A stretch of 64,000 bases of DNA. Origin: Bacillota bacterium (lineage in GTDB: Bacteria > Bacillota > Clostridia > Lachnospirales > Lachnospiraceae). The notes below the pieces were generated by a model. The model saw only the letters and a program-made list of their open reading frames with translations. It did no database searches and had not been told where the DNA came from. The position numbers and the translations under genes are program-made. Of the stretch, positions 17,884 to 27,299 are shown piece by piece (the stretch's first letter is position 1; each line of letters begins with the position of its first letter). The stretch is taken from assembly GCA_023386815.1 (NCBI GenBank), contig JAEWIZ010000030.1, forward strand, positions 27,846-91,845, given 5' to 3'.

Positions 17884-20046
17884 TTATAAATCAATCATCA
17901 TCGTATCGTATGCTTCAATTGTAATGGTAATAGCTCTTTCCGGGGTTTTTACTGTTGTTGTCTGCTTTTGTTCAGAGTTATTAATCACTACTAACTTATT
18001 GCTGTTTGGATAATATGCACACTCCGTGAAAGGGTTATTTGTTACATAGCATTGATCTAAGTTCTCACCATTACCATATAGGATCGTATTCAGTAACATT
18101 CTGGTATTTTGAAGATTCACCTCAAATGATGCCAGGTAAATTCCTTTCCCTTTTCCAAAATCATTCACTGTCATAACTGGTAATCCGCTCTCTTCCATAA
18201 GAACCTTCGCATTACCATCTGTTAGATATAGATGTTCTTTCCCCTTAATCCTACTGCCTTCTGGAATCAAATTAGGAATTATATCTACATCATATGACCA
18301 TCTTCCATGGTTTACCTTCGCTCCAGTATCCTGATCGATACCTAAGACATGTGCCATTCGAAAGAAGGTATCATAACCTTCTACTGCAGATGGTTCATTT
18401 ACACCGATATAAGCGCCGCCTTCATAAACCCATTTTGTTAGATTCTCTATGATGGTTTCATCCTTCCAGACATCTCCTCCACTCCATGCAGTCCCAGCTA
18501 AACCTGCGTTGATGATGACGGTAATGTCCTTGGGTACCCCATTTTTGATCTCTTCGAAATCTATAAATTCTACCTCGAAGGGCAATCCTGATAAGCTCTC
18601 ATTTATATGGATTAAATCATGCATATAACTTTCGTGAAAATGCCCGGATAAGGTCCAGGGACGTAGTTTTCCCCAGTAGTGTAAGACTGCTACTTTAGGT
18701 CTTAAGTTATATGGATTTCCTGCCTTGTAAAACTCTTTAATCTCTCTAAATTCATCTGCAAGCTTTTCTATATAATCACAGAAATCCGGATAAGGTTCTA
18801 CTAAATGCAGATACCCACCAAGGCCAATTCGATCAACAGGTTGTCGTAGTAATCCGCGTCTTATACTATTCCAGAACTCTTTTGCTCTTAAGGTTGGGTT
18901 TCCACCTTCAATAAACTGTGGTTCTCCACCCAGACCAACGGGAAATAAGTAGGGGTGTAACCGTAATTCGTGTGTTGCAACATCAACTCCAGCACCAAGT
19001 CTAGCCTCATATCCGGAAAATACAGCCTTAATGATTCCATCGAATCCAAACTCAGTAAATCTCTTATGATAGGGTTCAACTCCAACCCAGCTATCATCAT
19101 AAAAGACATAGGCGAGCTTATTAAATTTATGGGTGATATCGACAAGTTTCTTACCAAAGCCTACCACAAATCGATTCACAAATTCCATCCAATCTCTTTT
19201 ATTCTTACTCGCAGGCATATGTGTTACATGAAGGTGCCCCTTATTTATGAAGTCTTCTGCCGTCATTTGATATCCATATTCTTTGGAAAATTCATCCAAT
19301 GCAAGTGGACTTACTGTAAAATCATAAGAACCCCAATCGGTAAATAGGTTACGTCTTCTTTCACTGCTCCCCCAGATCCATACAAAATTATAGAACATGG
19401 AGGTAAAGCGTACTACATTCGTATCGGGATTATTTTGACACCAATGTTCCATCCAGTGGAGCAAATATTCTTGTGTTTCTTTATGATAAGGATCAATTTG
19501 CATTAAATGTTCTTTATCCCAATGATTTGTCGTATGATTATACATGGATATCTCTTCCCAGATACGATAAGCCAAAAAGCTTACCGTATATTTATGCCAG
19601 GGTGTAATTCCTGTTATAATCACATCACCGGTTTCTTTCTGAAAGCTCCATTGGCATCTGGGAACTTCCTTGTTGGTGGTTCTATCATACACCTGCCAAT
19701 ATTTTAAGGAGTCCTCGCTCTCATTAACTGTGAATTGCTCCTGAAAGAAATCATCCATGATATGAAATGTAATGGTATCAGTGGCTGTAACTTTAGGTTG
19801 TGTCATAAGAAAACTTTGTTGCAATTTATCCGGGTTTTCCTTTGCCCAGGCGTTGTGATCGCGAATAATACATATGGTAGAATAAATATCGTAGCCAGCA
19901 TTTAATATTTCATCAGAAAGGGCTGTTCCATCGCTATCTCTGATAACATCTGCTCCCCACTTTTTTGCCAGCTTTAATGTCAACTCTTCAAATCCGGATT
20001 CTCCCGGTAATGTAAATCCACCGGTTTTTTTTATTGTCATATCCAT
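17884..20046 (-). CDS. Galactosyl phosphorylase, GH112
   Basis: 720 residues, matching the GH112 phosphorylases of about 720-750 residues. These cleave a beta-galactoside with phosphate to give galactose 1-phosphate, saving ATP. Recognised blocks: GGFTLPGESGFEELTLKLAKKWGADVIRDSDGT at the N-terminus, IWGSSERRRNLFTDWGSYDFTVSP near 232, the active-site aspartate region FYDDSWVGVEPYHKRF near 325, and GVDVATHELRLHPYLFPVGLGGEPQF near 365. Known activities are galacto-N-biose/lacto-N-biose phosphorylase and D-galactosyl-1,4-L-rhamnose phosphorylase, the latter described in C. phytofermentans. Sequence alone does not separate them; rhamnosidases elsewhere in the window lean to the rhamnose type. AGAGG lies eight bases before the ATG. 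Confidence 0.9.
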   Translation of the reverse strand: MDMTIKKTGGFTLPGESGFEELTLKLAKKWGADVIRDSDGTALSDEILNAGYDIYSTICIIRDHNAWAKENPDKLQQSFLMTQPKVTATDTITFHIMDDFFQEQFTVNESEDSLKYWQVYDRTTNKEVPRCQWSFQKETGDVIITGITPWHKYTVSFLAYRIWEEISMYNHTTNHWDKEHLMQIDPYHKETQEYLLHWMEHWCQNNPDTNVVRFTSMFYNFVWIWGSSERRRNLFTDWGSYDFTVSPLALDEFSKEYGYQMTAEDFINKGHLHVTHMPASKNKRDWMEFVNRFVVGFGKKLVDITHKFNKLAYVFYDDSWVGVEPYHKRFTEFGFDGIIKAVFSGYEARLGAGVDVATHELRLHPYLFPVGLGGEPQFIEGGNPTLRAKEFWNSIRRGLLRQPVDRIGLGGYLHLVEPYPDFCDYIEKLADEFREIKEFYKAGNPYNLRPKVAVLHYWGKLRPWTLSGHFHESYMHDLIHINESLSGLPFEVEFIDFEEIKNGVPKDITVIINAGLAGTAWSGGDVWKDETIIENLTKWVYEGGAYIGVNEPSAVEGYDTFFRMAHVLGIDQDTGAKVNHGRWSYDVDIIPNLIPEGSRIKGKEHLYLTDGNAKVLMEESGLPVMTVNDFGKGKGIYLASFEVNLQNTRMLLNTILYGNGENLDQCYVTNNPFTECAYYPNSNKLVVINNSEQKQTTTVKTPERAITITIEAYDTMMIDL

Positions 20047-20074
20047 GCTTTAATCCTCTTTCCTCTTACTTTGT

Positions 20075-20893
20075 TTATCCCTTTACGGCTCCTGCGGTTA
20101 ATCCTTCGATAAATGTCTTAGAACCAAATATAAACAGAATAATAATTGGGATAATAGCAAAACCTACCGCAGTCATTTGCGCTGCAAAATCAGTAGTAAA
20201 CTCTGAACTAAGGGTGGAGATTAATAATGGTATTGTGTATTTTGCATTATCATTAACACTGACCAGTGGTAATAAATAATTGTTCCAAGACCATAAGAAT
20301 ACTAAGATTGCGATTGTTGTAATTCCCGGTTTAATTAAAGGAAGTATAATTCTTGCAAATATTCCAGGTTCTGAACAACCATCAATTCTTGCACTTTCTA
20401 ATATTTCATCTGGCACTGAACTCTTAATGAATTGCGTCATAAAGAAAGCACAAAAGGGGGATGCTGCAAATGCAAATATTAGAGGCCATAATGTATTAAT
20501 TAAATGAAAGCTTTTCATTTCTAATACATAACCGATTAATGCTACCTGCGTTGGAATCATCATGGTTGCTAATACAAAAGCATACAATACATTTTTTCCT
20601 TTAAAATTATACTTAGCAAGGGCAAAGCCGATTAAAGAAGATGTTGCACAGCAAATCAGAGTAGCAGAAACCGAGACAAAAATACTATTTCCATACACTT
20701 GAATAAAGTTTGTGTCTAATACCGTCTTTAGGTTTGATAAAAAATAATCACTTGGTAGTATTGGTAATCCTTTATATAAATCATTGGTATAGTAGGTTGA
20801 CATAATTACCACCATATAAAAAGGAAACAGCGAAAGAATTGTTATAATTCCTAGATATAAACACAATATTGTACTGCCAATTTTTTTCTTCAT
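20075..20893 (-). CDS. Sugar ABC transporter permease (GH112 cassette)
   Basis: 272 residues, MalG/LacG type, with about six membrane helices and the EAA loop LESARIDGCSEPGIFARIILPLIKP near 160-185. AGAGGAA precedes the ATG. It follows the partner permease with a gap of one base and precedes the phosphorylase by 28 bp, so transporter and enzyme are co-transcribed. It likely imports the disaccharide that GH112 splits. Confidence 0.92.
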   Translation of the reverse strand: MKKKIGSTILCLYLGIITILSLFPFYMVVIMSTYYTNDLYKGLPILPSDYFLSNLKTVLDTNFIQVYGNSIFVSVSATLICCATSSLIGFALAKYNFKGKNVLYAFVLATMMIPTQVALIGYVLEMKSFHLINTLWPLIFAFAASPFCAFFMTQFIKSSVPDEILESARIDGCSEPGIFARIILPLIKPGITTIAILVFLWSWNNYLLPLVSVNDNAKYTIPLLISTLSSEFTTDFAAQMTAVGFAIIPIIILFIFGSKTFIEGLTAGAVKG

Positions 20894-20894
20894 A

Positions 20895-21812
20895 TTATTG
20901 TTCCTCTTTTCTTGTCATGACCTTTAATTGGATTAAAGATACTACAAATATAATTAAGAATAATGAAAAGGATACCGCTGCTCCGTAACCAAGCATTGAA
21001 TTAGACTTAAATGAATCATCGTAGAATTTCCATATTACAGATAATACGGAATATTTGGGGCCACCGACATTAACAACTCCTGCAGTCCATCCGGTAAACA
21101 ACTGATAGGGTTCATCAAATAATTGCAAGCCGCCAATTACCGATGTTAATGCCAAGAATAAGGTAGTATTCTTTAATAAGGGAATTGTTACTTTAAAGAA
21201 TGTTTGCACCTTGGTAGCACCATCTATTTTGGCCGCCTCATATACTTCTGCTGAAATAGCGGTCATACCGGATAGGTAGATTGTCATGTAATATCCTAAG
21301 TTTCTCCATATGATCATGAGAATAACGATTCCTCTTGCAGACCATACGTGCTCCAGCCAATAATATTTTTCTCCTAAGATACCAATTGATGTAAGTAACT
21401 GGTTTGCATAACCACCGCTGTAATCAAATATGTAAGAGAAAACAAATCCGATGGCTACCGGTGTTGTAATATATGGGAAGAAATTAATTGTTTGAAACAA
21501 TCTTTTTCCTTTTTTCAAATTAAACAATAAAAATGCCAAAACCAAACCGCTAAAGATTGCTGTTGGTGTAGCGATTGCCATAATCAAGATGGTATTTCCT
21601 ACTGATTTTCGAAATAAAACGTCCCTTGTGAAAATTTTTATATAATTATCAAATCCAACAAATACTTTTTCTCCAAACCCATTCCATTGATGCAAACTCA
21701 TAACAAATGAATAGATAACCGGATATAAATTAAACAGCAAATATGCAATGACAAATGGGGCTGCAAATATAAATGGCCAAATCTTCTTTGAAATCTTCCT
21801 TTTTCCTACCAT
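20895..21812 (-). CDS. Sugar ABC transporter permease (GH112 cassette)
   Basis: 305 residues, MalF/LacF type, six membrane helices, EAA loop YEAAKIDGATKVQTFFKVTIPLL near 205-227. GGAAGAG lies before the ATG. Separated from the upstream binding-protein gene by a structured 252-bp gap. Confidence 0.92.
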   Translation of the reverse strand: MVGKRKISKKIWPFIFAAPFVIAYLLFNLYPVIYSFVMSLHQWNGFGEKVFVGFDNYIKIFTRDVLFRKSVGNTILIMAIATPTAIFSGLVLAFLLFNLKKGKRLFQTINFFPYITTPVAIGFVFSYIFDYSGGYANQLLTSIGILGEKYYWLEHVWSARGIVILMIIWRNLGYYMTIYLSGMTAISAEVYEAAKIDGATKVQTFFKVTIPLLKNTTLFLALTSVIGGLQLFDEPYQLFTGWTAGVVNVGGPKYSVLSVIWKFYDDSFKSNSMLGYGAAVSFSLFLIIFVVSLIQLKVMTRKEEQ

Positions 21813-21845
21813 TACGCTCTTCCTTCCTTATACTAAAAAATATAC

Positions 21846-21986
21846 TGCCTCATTTATTCTTATCGTTGAGGCAGACCTTATTTAAGCCTTTGGCTATAAA
21901 CGATGAGACCAACAAATTACTCAGCATTGGATTTGTAAAGGCAGCTTCGCACCCCAATATCGGCAAGACCTTGACAAATCCAATGC
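21846..21986 (-). promoter_or_regulatory. Structured RNA region between binding-protein and permease genes
   Basis: Two stems lie in the 252-bp gap. One is TGCCTCA (21846-21852) / TGAGGCA (21867-21873). The other is a 13-bp perfect stem GCATTGGATTTGT (21924-21936) / ACAAATCCAATGC (21974-21986), and flanking ATTACT/AGTAAT arms can extend it. The words CTTGCCGAT and AAGGCA occur twice on the minus strand. No U tract follows. It may stabilise the binding-protein mRNA or lower read-through. Confidence 0.55.
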
Positions 21987-22064
21987 ATCGTAACAAGTAA
22001 TAGTGAAACCAAAACTAAGTGGCTCTAGATTGCCTTAATGATACCCATCGGCAAGATTATTCAA

Positions 22065-23435
22065 CTATTTTACATCTGCATCCATTGCTTTTAAACTAAT
22101 CTCATCTTTATACAGTTTAATTGCATCTTCTGCTGTGAGACTCATATCGGTGGATAAGGTAGGATTTAATTTATTAAATACCTCATTTACAACTGTTTCA
22201 TATGTAGTTTCTTTTTGGCTTGCTTTAATGTTAGGAATGATATCTTCCACGAAATATTTTGCTAAGTTTTGTCCGCCAAAGAATTCATCATATGCGCCTG
22301 CCTGGTTGTAGATTGCATTTTCACCTTCATAGCAAGCTTTTAAGGAAGAATATTGTCCAATTACATCTCTACTAACGATACTTCCTTCCACAGAGAAATA
22401 GGTCCATTTTAAGTAAGCAAATGCTGCTTCTTTATTCGGTGAATCTTTATAGATACTAACGGAAGTTCCACCTTTTGTATAACCGCTTTCTGGTGCTTTT
22501 GTAAGTCCCCAATTCCCTGCTCCCTCAGGATCATTTGCAGCTACATGCCATTCGCAGCTCCAGGGTGCTGACGGGAAGAAGATTGTTTCCGCTTCTGCAA
22601 ACTCAGCATTCCAGCTAGGTGTATCTAATTCGTTATCTCCGAGGATATTCGCGTTTCTTACTTTGATTGCTGTTTCTAATGCCTTAGTCATTCTGCTTGT
22701 AATATCGATGGTATTTCCGCTTACATAATCCTGGCTGTTCTGTCCTTTGGTAGCATATAACACATCACCAAAGCCTGGAAGCATCTTAACTTTTCCACCG
22801 CTCTTTTCTGAAACCATCTTACCTGTTTCGATAAACTTATCCCAGGTACTAATCATTTCATAGATTTTGTCTGTATCATCGGTTCCAAGGTATTCGATTG
22901 CTAAATCTCTTTTATATGCAAAACCAGCTGGTGCGATTGATTGATCTACTCCCACTAATTTACCGGTAGAATCAGTCATACAATCGATTAAATAATCAAA
23001 CATATCAGCTTTTGCGATATTATAAGGTGCAGCCTCTAGATCCTCAAGGATACCCATGTCGAATAATTTACCTCTCCAAGCACCCTCTCCAAGAATAATA
23101 TCAGGAACACCGGTGCCAGTAGCCATTGCACTTTGTAATTTTTGCATATAATCACCATGTGCAACCGTCACATAGTTTACTTTGATGTTCGGATATGCTT
23201 TCTGGAAATAAGGATACATCTTTTCCTCATATGCTGTATTCCAATCCCAAATTGTAATCTCACCTTTCGTGTCAGCAGTGATATTAAATTCACCACTTGT
23301 TTCTTCCGTAACTGCTTCTCCCTTACCAGAATCGGCAACAACATCTGTTTCCTTGTTGGTACTGCTACAACCCATAAGGCTTGTCATAACCACTGTAACT
23401 GCTAGAATAGTACTTAATACTTTTTTTAGTTTCAT
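22065..23435 (-). CDS. Extracellular sugar-binding lipoprotein (GH112 cassette)
   Basis: 456 residues. Signal peptide with lipobox MTSLMGCSS (Cys near 23), a Glu/Thr-rich linker, then a family 1 solute-binding domain (GEITIWDWNTAYEEKMYPYFQKAYPNI near 58-84, GTGVPDIILGEGAWRGKLFDMG). It delivers the sugar to the downstream permeases. GGAG precedes the ATG. The two-component genes directly upstream probably control it. Confidence 0.92.
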   Translation of the reverse strand: MKLKKVLSTILAVTVVMTSLMGCSSTNKETDVVADSGKGEAVTEETSGEFNITADTKGEITIWDWNTAYEEKMYPYFQKAYPNIKVNYVTVAHGDYMQKLQSAMATGTGVPDIILGEGAWRGKLFDMGILEDLEAAPYNIAKADMFDYLIDCMTDSTGKLVGVDQSIAPAGFAYKRDLAIEYLGTDDTDKIYEMISTWDKFIETGKMVSEKSGGKVKMLPGFGDVLYATKGQNSQDYVSGNTIDITSRMTKALETAIKVRNANILGDNELDTPSWNAEFAEAETIFFPSAPWSCEWHVAANDPEGAGNWGLTKAPESGYTKGGTSVSIYKDSPNKEAAFAYLKWTYFSVEGSIVSRDVIGQYSSLKACYEGENAIYNQAGAYDEFFGGQNLAKYFVEDIIPNIKASQKETTYETVVNEVFNKLNPTLSTDMSLTAEDAIKLYKDEISLKAMDADVK

Positions 23436-23519
23436 ACTTCTCCATTCCCTTCTATCAATTTGATACTGTAATTTTAATATAAGTTGTTCTTTTCATCATC
23501 ACTTCAAAACGGCTATTTT

Positions 23520-23563
23520 ATATAAAAAACGGTTATTTTAATAATAAAATAACCGTTTTTTAT
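23520..23563 (-). terminator. Terminator after the YesM-type kinase gene
   Basis: A long perfect inverted repeat: about 20 bp per arm, centred on ATAA, including AAAAAACGGTTATTTTA and its complement. It begins 4 bp past the kinase stop and has T runs on both outer sides. Likely ends kinase transcription before the binding-protein promoter. Confidence 0.85.
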
Positions 23564-23566
23564 ATG

Positions 23567-25342
23567 TTATTCCTTCCTTTTGTCCAATACTGGAATAGAG
23601 ATGAAAACCTTGGTTCCTTCATTTTGCTTGCTAGTAATATCGATCATGTAGTTATGTCCATAGATGAATTCCAGACGTTCTTTAATATTAAAAAGCCCAA
23701 TTCCTCTCGTCTGATTGGAACCTATTGTTTTTTGCTTTTTAACAAAGCTCCTATTTAGGGTTTCCTCATCCATGCCGATTCCATCATCCTGAATACAAAG
23801 TTCAATTCTGTCTTTCCCTTCCTCATCACTTATCTTTTTAATACTCACTGTAATGTGACAAAAACGTTCACTTAAGCATACCCCATGGAATAATGCATTT
23901 TCAACAAGAGGCTGTATCAGCATTTTAGGAATCATCTTCTCTAATAGACTATCGTCGCAATCAACAACGAATTCAAACATATCCGGATATCTGTATTTTT
24001 GTATTCTCATATAATTTTTTACGATTTCTATTTCTACCGAGATATAATCACAGATGGAATCCTTGCCTATCTTCACGGAATCTTGTAATACATTTATGAG
24101 TGAGTAAGTGACATCTTCAACTGCTTCTGTTTTATCTGCATGAGCCATATAGATTACTGTGTTTAAGGTATTATAAATAAAATGGGGATTAATCTGGTTC
24201 ATCAGTAATTCTAATTGAAGATTCTTCTTGGTCTTTTCATATTGTATGGATTCTTCAATTGATTTTTCAATCTTAGTTGTCATATGATTAAAACCTGCAG
24301 CAAGCTCTTCAATTTCATCATTACTTTGAACGTGAACCTTTGTCTTATAATTACCTTTGGATACAAGCTTCATTCCTGCTGATAACTGTTTAATTGGCTT
24401 AATAATTCCACTTAATATTGGTATCAAAATTAAGGTGATAATCATAAATCCTAACACCAACGCTATCACAAAAGCAATCATGACCGGAGTAATCGTTTCA
24501 AATAATTTTGATTTTGATATGGATACAATGGTCTTCCAATTGCTATTCTTATTTATATTCAGTATATAAATATATTTATCTTCTTTTATCATTTTAGAGG
24601 TATCACTTTCCATTAATTGCTGATATACCTCATTTTCCAGTTTTATATCTCCGTAATATACTTCATTTTCTTTATTTAAAAGAATGACACTGTCAAATTC
24701 ATTTTCTCCCTGTTTCATAATATCTACGATGGAATCATAGGGAACATCAAGAAATAAATAGTTCGTCTGACCAGAATATATGATATTTTTATACCTGGCT
24801 ATGTAAGTGATTACTTTCATGCTTTTATCAATATTATTTGCATAGACCTCATGAACATTGGTAAAACGTCTGTTTTCCCATTTTTCCGATTCTCTTTGAT
24901 TTAGCAATTCCTCAATGTAATCAGAGACATAGTTGCTATCAAGATTTGCACTATTCGTAAATGCGACTCCATCGTCCCGAAGAAGTGATATTCCCGTCAG
25001 ATACTCATTAATTACAACAAACCTAGTTAAAACATCCTTCATATTATAAAAGTCGTCATTGATTTCTGCCAGGCTATCTTTACGATCCACATGCGTATAT
25101 TCAGCTACCGCGGTATCCGTTATAATATAATCTGCTATATAGGATATTTGATATTCGATCGAATCAAGTTGATCTGATATTTCCTCCAGACGTTCTTGAT
25201 TATCATGAATGGCACTGTCAACTAGGATTTTACTAAAATATTGGTATACCACAATGCCAAGAACCAGAATGATACTTGCAATTCCTATCATGCAACTAGC
25301 AATAATCTTGGTCTTAATGCTAATTCTCTTTTTTATATTCAT
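23567..25342 (-). CDS. Sensor histidine kinase, YesM/LytS type
   Basis: 591 residues. An N-terminal membrane helix (about 12-34), an extracellular sensor domain of about 240 residues, a second helix near 280-310, a HAMP segment (KQLSAGMKLVSKGNYKTKVHVQSNDEIEELAAGFNHM), then the His_kinase domain with the phospho-His motif MNQINPHFIYNTLN near 387 and an HATPase domain (QPLVENALFHG, DDGIGMDEET, GIGLFNIKERLEFIYG). It senses an extracellular signal, likely the sugar or its binding protein. It follows the regulator gene by 4 bp. Confidence 0.94.
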   Translation of the reverse strand: MNIKKRISIKTKIIASCMIGIASIILVLGIVVYQYFSKILVDSAIHDNQERLEEISDQLDSIEYQISYIADYIITDTAVAEYTHVDRKDSLAEINDDFYNMKDVLTRFVVINEYLTGISLLRDDGVAFTNSANLDSNYVSDYIEELLNQRESEKWENRRFTNVHEVYANNIDKSMKVITYIARYKNIIYSGQTNYLFLDVPYDSIVDIMKQGENEFDSVILLNKENEVYYGDIKLENEVYQQLMESDTSKMIKEDKYIYILNINKNSNWKTIVSISKSKLFETITPVMIAFVIALVLGFMIITLILIPILSGIIKPIKQLSAGMKLVSKGNYKTKVHVQSNDEIEELAAGFNHMTTKIEKSIEESIQYEKTKKNLQLELLMNQINPHFIYNTLNTVIYMAHADKTEAVEDVTYSLINVLQDSVKIGKDSICDYISVEIEIVKNYMRIQKYRYPDMFEFVVDCDDSLLEKMIPKMLIQPLVENALFHGVCLSERFCHITVSIKKISDEEGKDRIELCIQDDGIGMDEETLNRSFVKKQKTIGSNQTRGIGLFNIKERLEFIYGHNYMIDITSKQNEGTKVFISIPVLDKRKE

Positions 25343-25346
25343 TTCC

Positions 25347-26882
25347 TCACCTATAATCTTGCGGATTCATTCCAGTTATTTTCTTAAATACTGCACTAAA
25401 ATAAGTACCGGAGCGATATCCTACCATAGAAGCAATTTCATAAAGTTTGTATTTCTGCCCCAAAAGGAGTGTTTTGGATTTTTCTATTCTAAATTCGGTC
25501 AAATATTCAACAAATCCCTTTCCTGCTTCCTCTTTAAATAGATGTCTTAAATAATCACCACTTACATTAACCCAGTTTGCAACATCCTCTATTTTAATGT
25601 CCTGCTGATAATTGTTATGAATATATCTGATCGCCTCTTTGATCTTAGGAGAATACTGCTCCATCTGCTTTTCCTTTACTTGTTCGATTGCTTCTTCAAC
25701 CTGGTAGGCGCACCAAGCATGCATCTCAGTGGCAGAGTATATTGCATTTTTATCAGCTGTATTGGTTTTGTATATCATCTTCAATTGATGTTCTTCAAGA
25801 AAATAATTTAATATCGTTATGAACTTATTACAAAAATAATGAAATGCCTTTTCATCATAGCTTCTAATACAGATACCAAAAAACATATCGATTTCTTTTA
25901 ATACTTTCTCTAACTCTTCTTGCATGAGAGCTTCTTGAATAATTTTTAAGATCTCATCAATCTTATTTTTTCCAATCTCTCCTTTTGTCATAATATCTCT
26001 ACCATAAAGAATCTTGTTCTTATCATAGAAAACAAGATACTTTGATACCGTTTTTAAGTCATTATAAATATTAGGCAGCTCATCAATACTATTAAATACA
26101 ATCGATGGAATGATGGATACCGTTCTATCATATTGCTTAAACACATATCTTTGTAATCCGTATGCTGCTATGTAAGTATCATCTAGTATCTGTCTTTGAC
26201 TGATCATAGGTTCAAATACTTTTAGTGCTAGCCACCTTCCATTATTCAGATAGATTACCAGCATATTCTCATAATTTAATTCCATATAGTTGACAATGGA
26301 TTCCTCTTTGATATTATCATACTGCTCGTTGATATTCACAATTTGGATCGGAATATCCAAGACAACCAGGTAGGATATGATATTCATTTTATCAGCATGA
26401 AGCAGTCTCCTGATATCTTCCTTTTCTTCTCCCGTAATGATATCCGGCATAGAAATATATTTACTAACTAACTGACCTAAGACTACTTTGTCTTTTTGTT
26501 TGTTCTCTTTCAGTTTCTCTTTCAAACTTTCTAGTTCTCTTGTTAAGTTGTCAGCTTTAATCTCATGCTTTAATAAATAATTGGACACTCCAATATTCAG
26601 TGCTTTTTTTGCATATTCAAAATCACCATAGGAAGTTAATATTAAAATCTCTAAATTTTTATGAATGGCTAATGCCTTTTCACTGAATTCTAAGCCGTCC
26701 ATCCCAGGCATTTTAATGTCTACAAAGATAATATCTACTAATTCATTTTTTAGATAATCAAGGCCTTTCACAGCACTCGTTAATGCTGCAACTATTTCAA
26801 AACCAAGACTATTCCAATCCACTAAGGTTTTCATATAGTTAAGAGCCATAATTTCGTCGTCAATTAACATTACTTTAAGCAA
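25347..26882 (-). CDS. Response regulator with AraC-type DNA-binding domain (YesN type)
   Basis: About 511 residues. I chose the TTG at 26882 because GAGAGGAG lies seven bases upstream and the protein then starts LKVMLIDDE, the normal start of a receiver domain; the frame stays open to 26957 without a site. Receiver (about 1-120) with phospho-Asp in IIFVDIKMPGMDG. A middle region of about 280 residues precedes two C-terminal AraC helix-turn-helix motifs (IKIEDVANWVNVSGDYLRHLFKEE; LYEIASMVGYRSGTYFSAVFKKITGMNPQDYR). Likely activator of the following transporter and GH112 operon. Confidence 0.93.
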   Translation of the reverse strand: MLKVMLIDDEIMALNYMKTLVDWNSLGFEIVAALTSAVKGLDYLKNELVDIIFVDIKMPGMDGLEFSEKALAIHKNLEILILTSYGDFEYAKKALNIGVSNYLLKHEIKADNLTRELESLKEKLKENKQKDKVVLGQLVSKYISMPDIITGEEKEDIRRLLHADKMNIISYLVVLDIPIQIVNINEQYDNIKEESIVNYMELNYENMLVIYLNNGRWLALKVFEPMISQRQILDDTYIAAYGLQRYVFKQYDRTVSIIPSIVFNSIDELPNIYNDLKTVSKYLVFYDKNKILYGRDIMTKGEIGKNKIDEILKIIQEALMQEELEKVLKEIDMFFGICIRSYDEKAFHYFCNKFITILNYFLEEHQLKMIYKTNTADKNAIYSATEMHAWCAYQVEEAIEQVKEKQMEQYSPKIKEAIRYIHNNYQQDIKIEDVANWVNVSGDYLRHLFKEEAGKGFVEYLTEFRIEKSKTLLLGQKYKLYEIASMVGYRSGTYFSAVFKKITGMNPQDYR

Positions 26883-27116
26883 TTTTAGACTCCTCTCAAT
26901 GTTATCCCATTTGCTAAGTTTACGAAATAACCCAGGACTTATAGCAACCCTTGCCATTCATCCTTTGAATATATTTCTTAAAAACTCTGTAATTCTTTCT
27001 TCCACATGTTTTAATTTTTATGTATACATCTTTCGAAATAATTTCGGCTATCTTATATTCTGCATTTTTATATTACCATTAATTTATTAAAATTTAAATC
27101 CTTTCTTGACCAACTT

Positions 27117-27146
27117 AAAAGGGAATCCAAAACCGGATTCCCTTTT
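27117..27146 (-). terminator. Terminator downstream of sigK
   Basis: Stem AAAAGGGAATCC / GGATTCCCTTTT with loop AAAACC, followed by AAGTTGG on the minus strand. It comes after the 54-bp repeats and would end the sigK transcript about 130 nt past its stop. Confidence 0.75.
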
Positions 27147-27166
27147 ATACTCTCCTGCATGGTATT

Positions 27167-27299
27167 CAATTTTCAAAGCATTCTCGCAATCTTCTAAAAG
27201 AAGTTGCCTTTCGTTATTATCAATTTTCAAAGCACTCTTACAATCTTCTAAAAGAAGTTGTATTTCGTTATTATCAATTTTCAAAGCATTCTCGCAACT
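27167..27299 (-). repeat. 54-bp tandem repeats overlapping the 3' end of sigK
   Basis: Two full copies (27167-27220, 27221-27274) and a partial third (27275-27299) of a unit starting CAATTTTCAAAGCATTCT. The partial copy contains the last codons and stop of sigK, so the array looks like duplications of the gene's end. Each full unit contains a small CTTC/GAAG hairpin. A minus-strand frame stays open across the copies with an 18-residue repeat (KIDNNE-QLLLEDC) but has no ribosome binding site. Confidence 0.85.

Noticed and set aside
27087..27284. 65-codon gene after sigK
   Set aside because: It lies on the 54-bp repeats and a terminator and has no ribosome binding site; the open frame follows from the repeat length.
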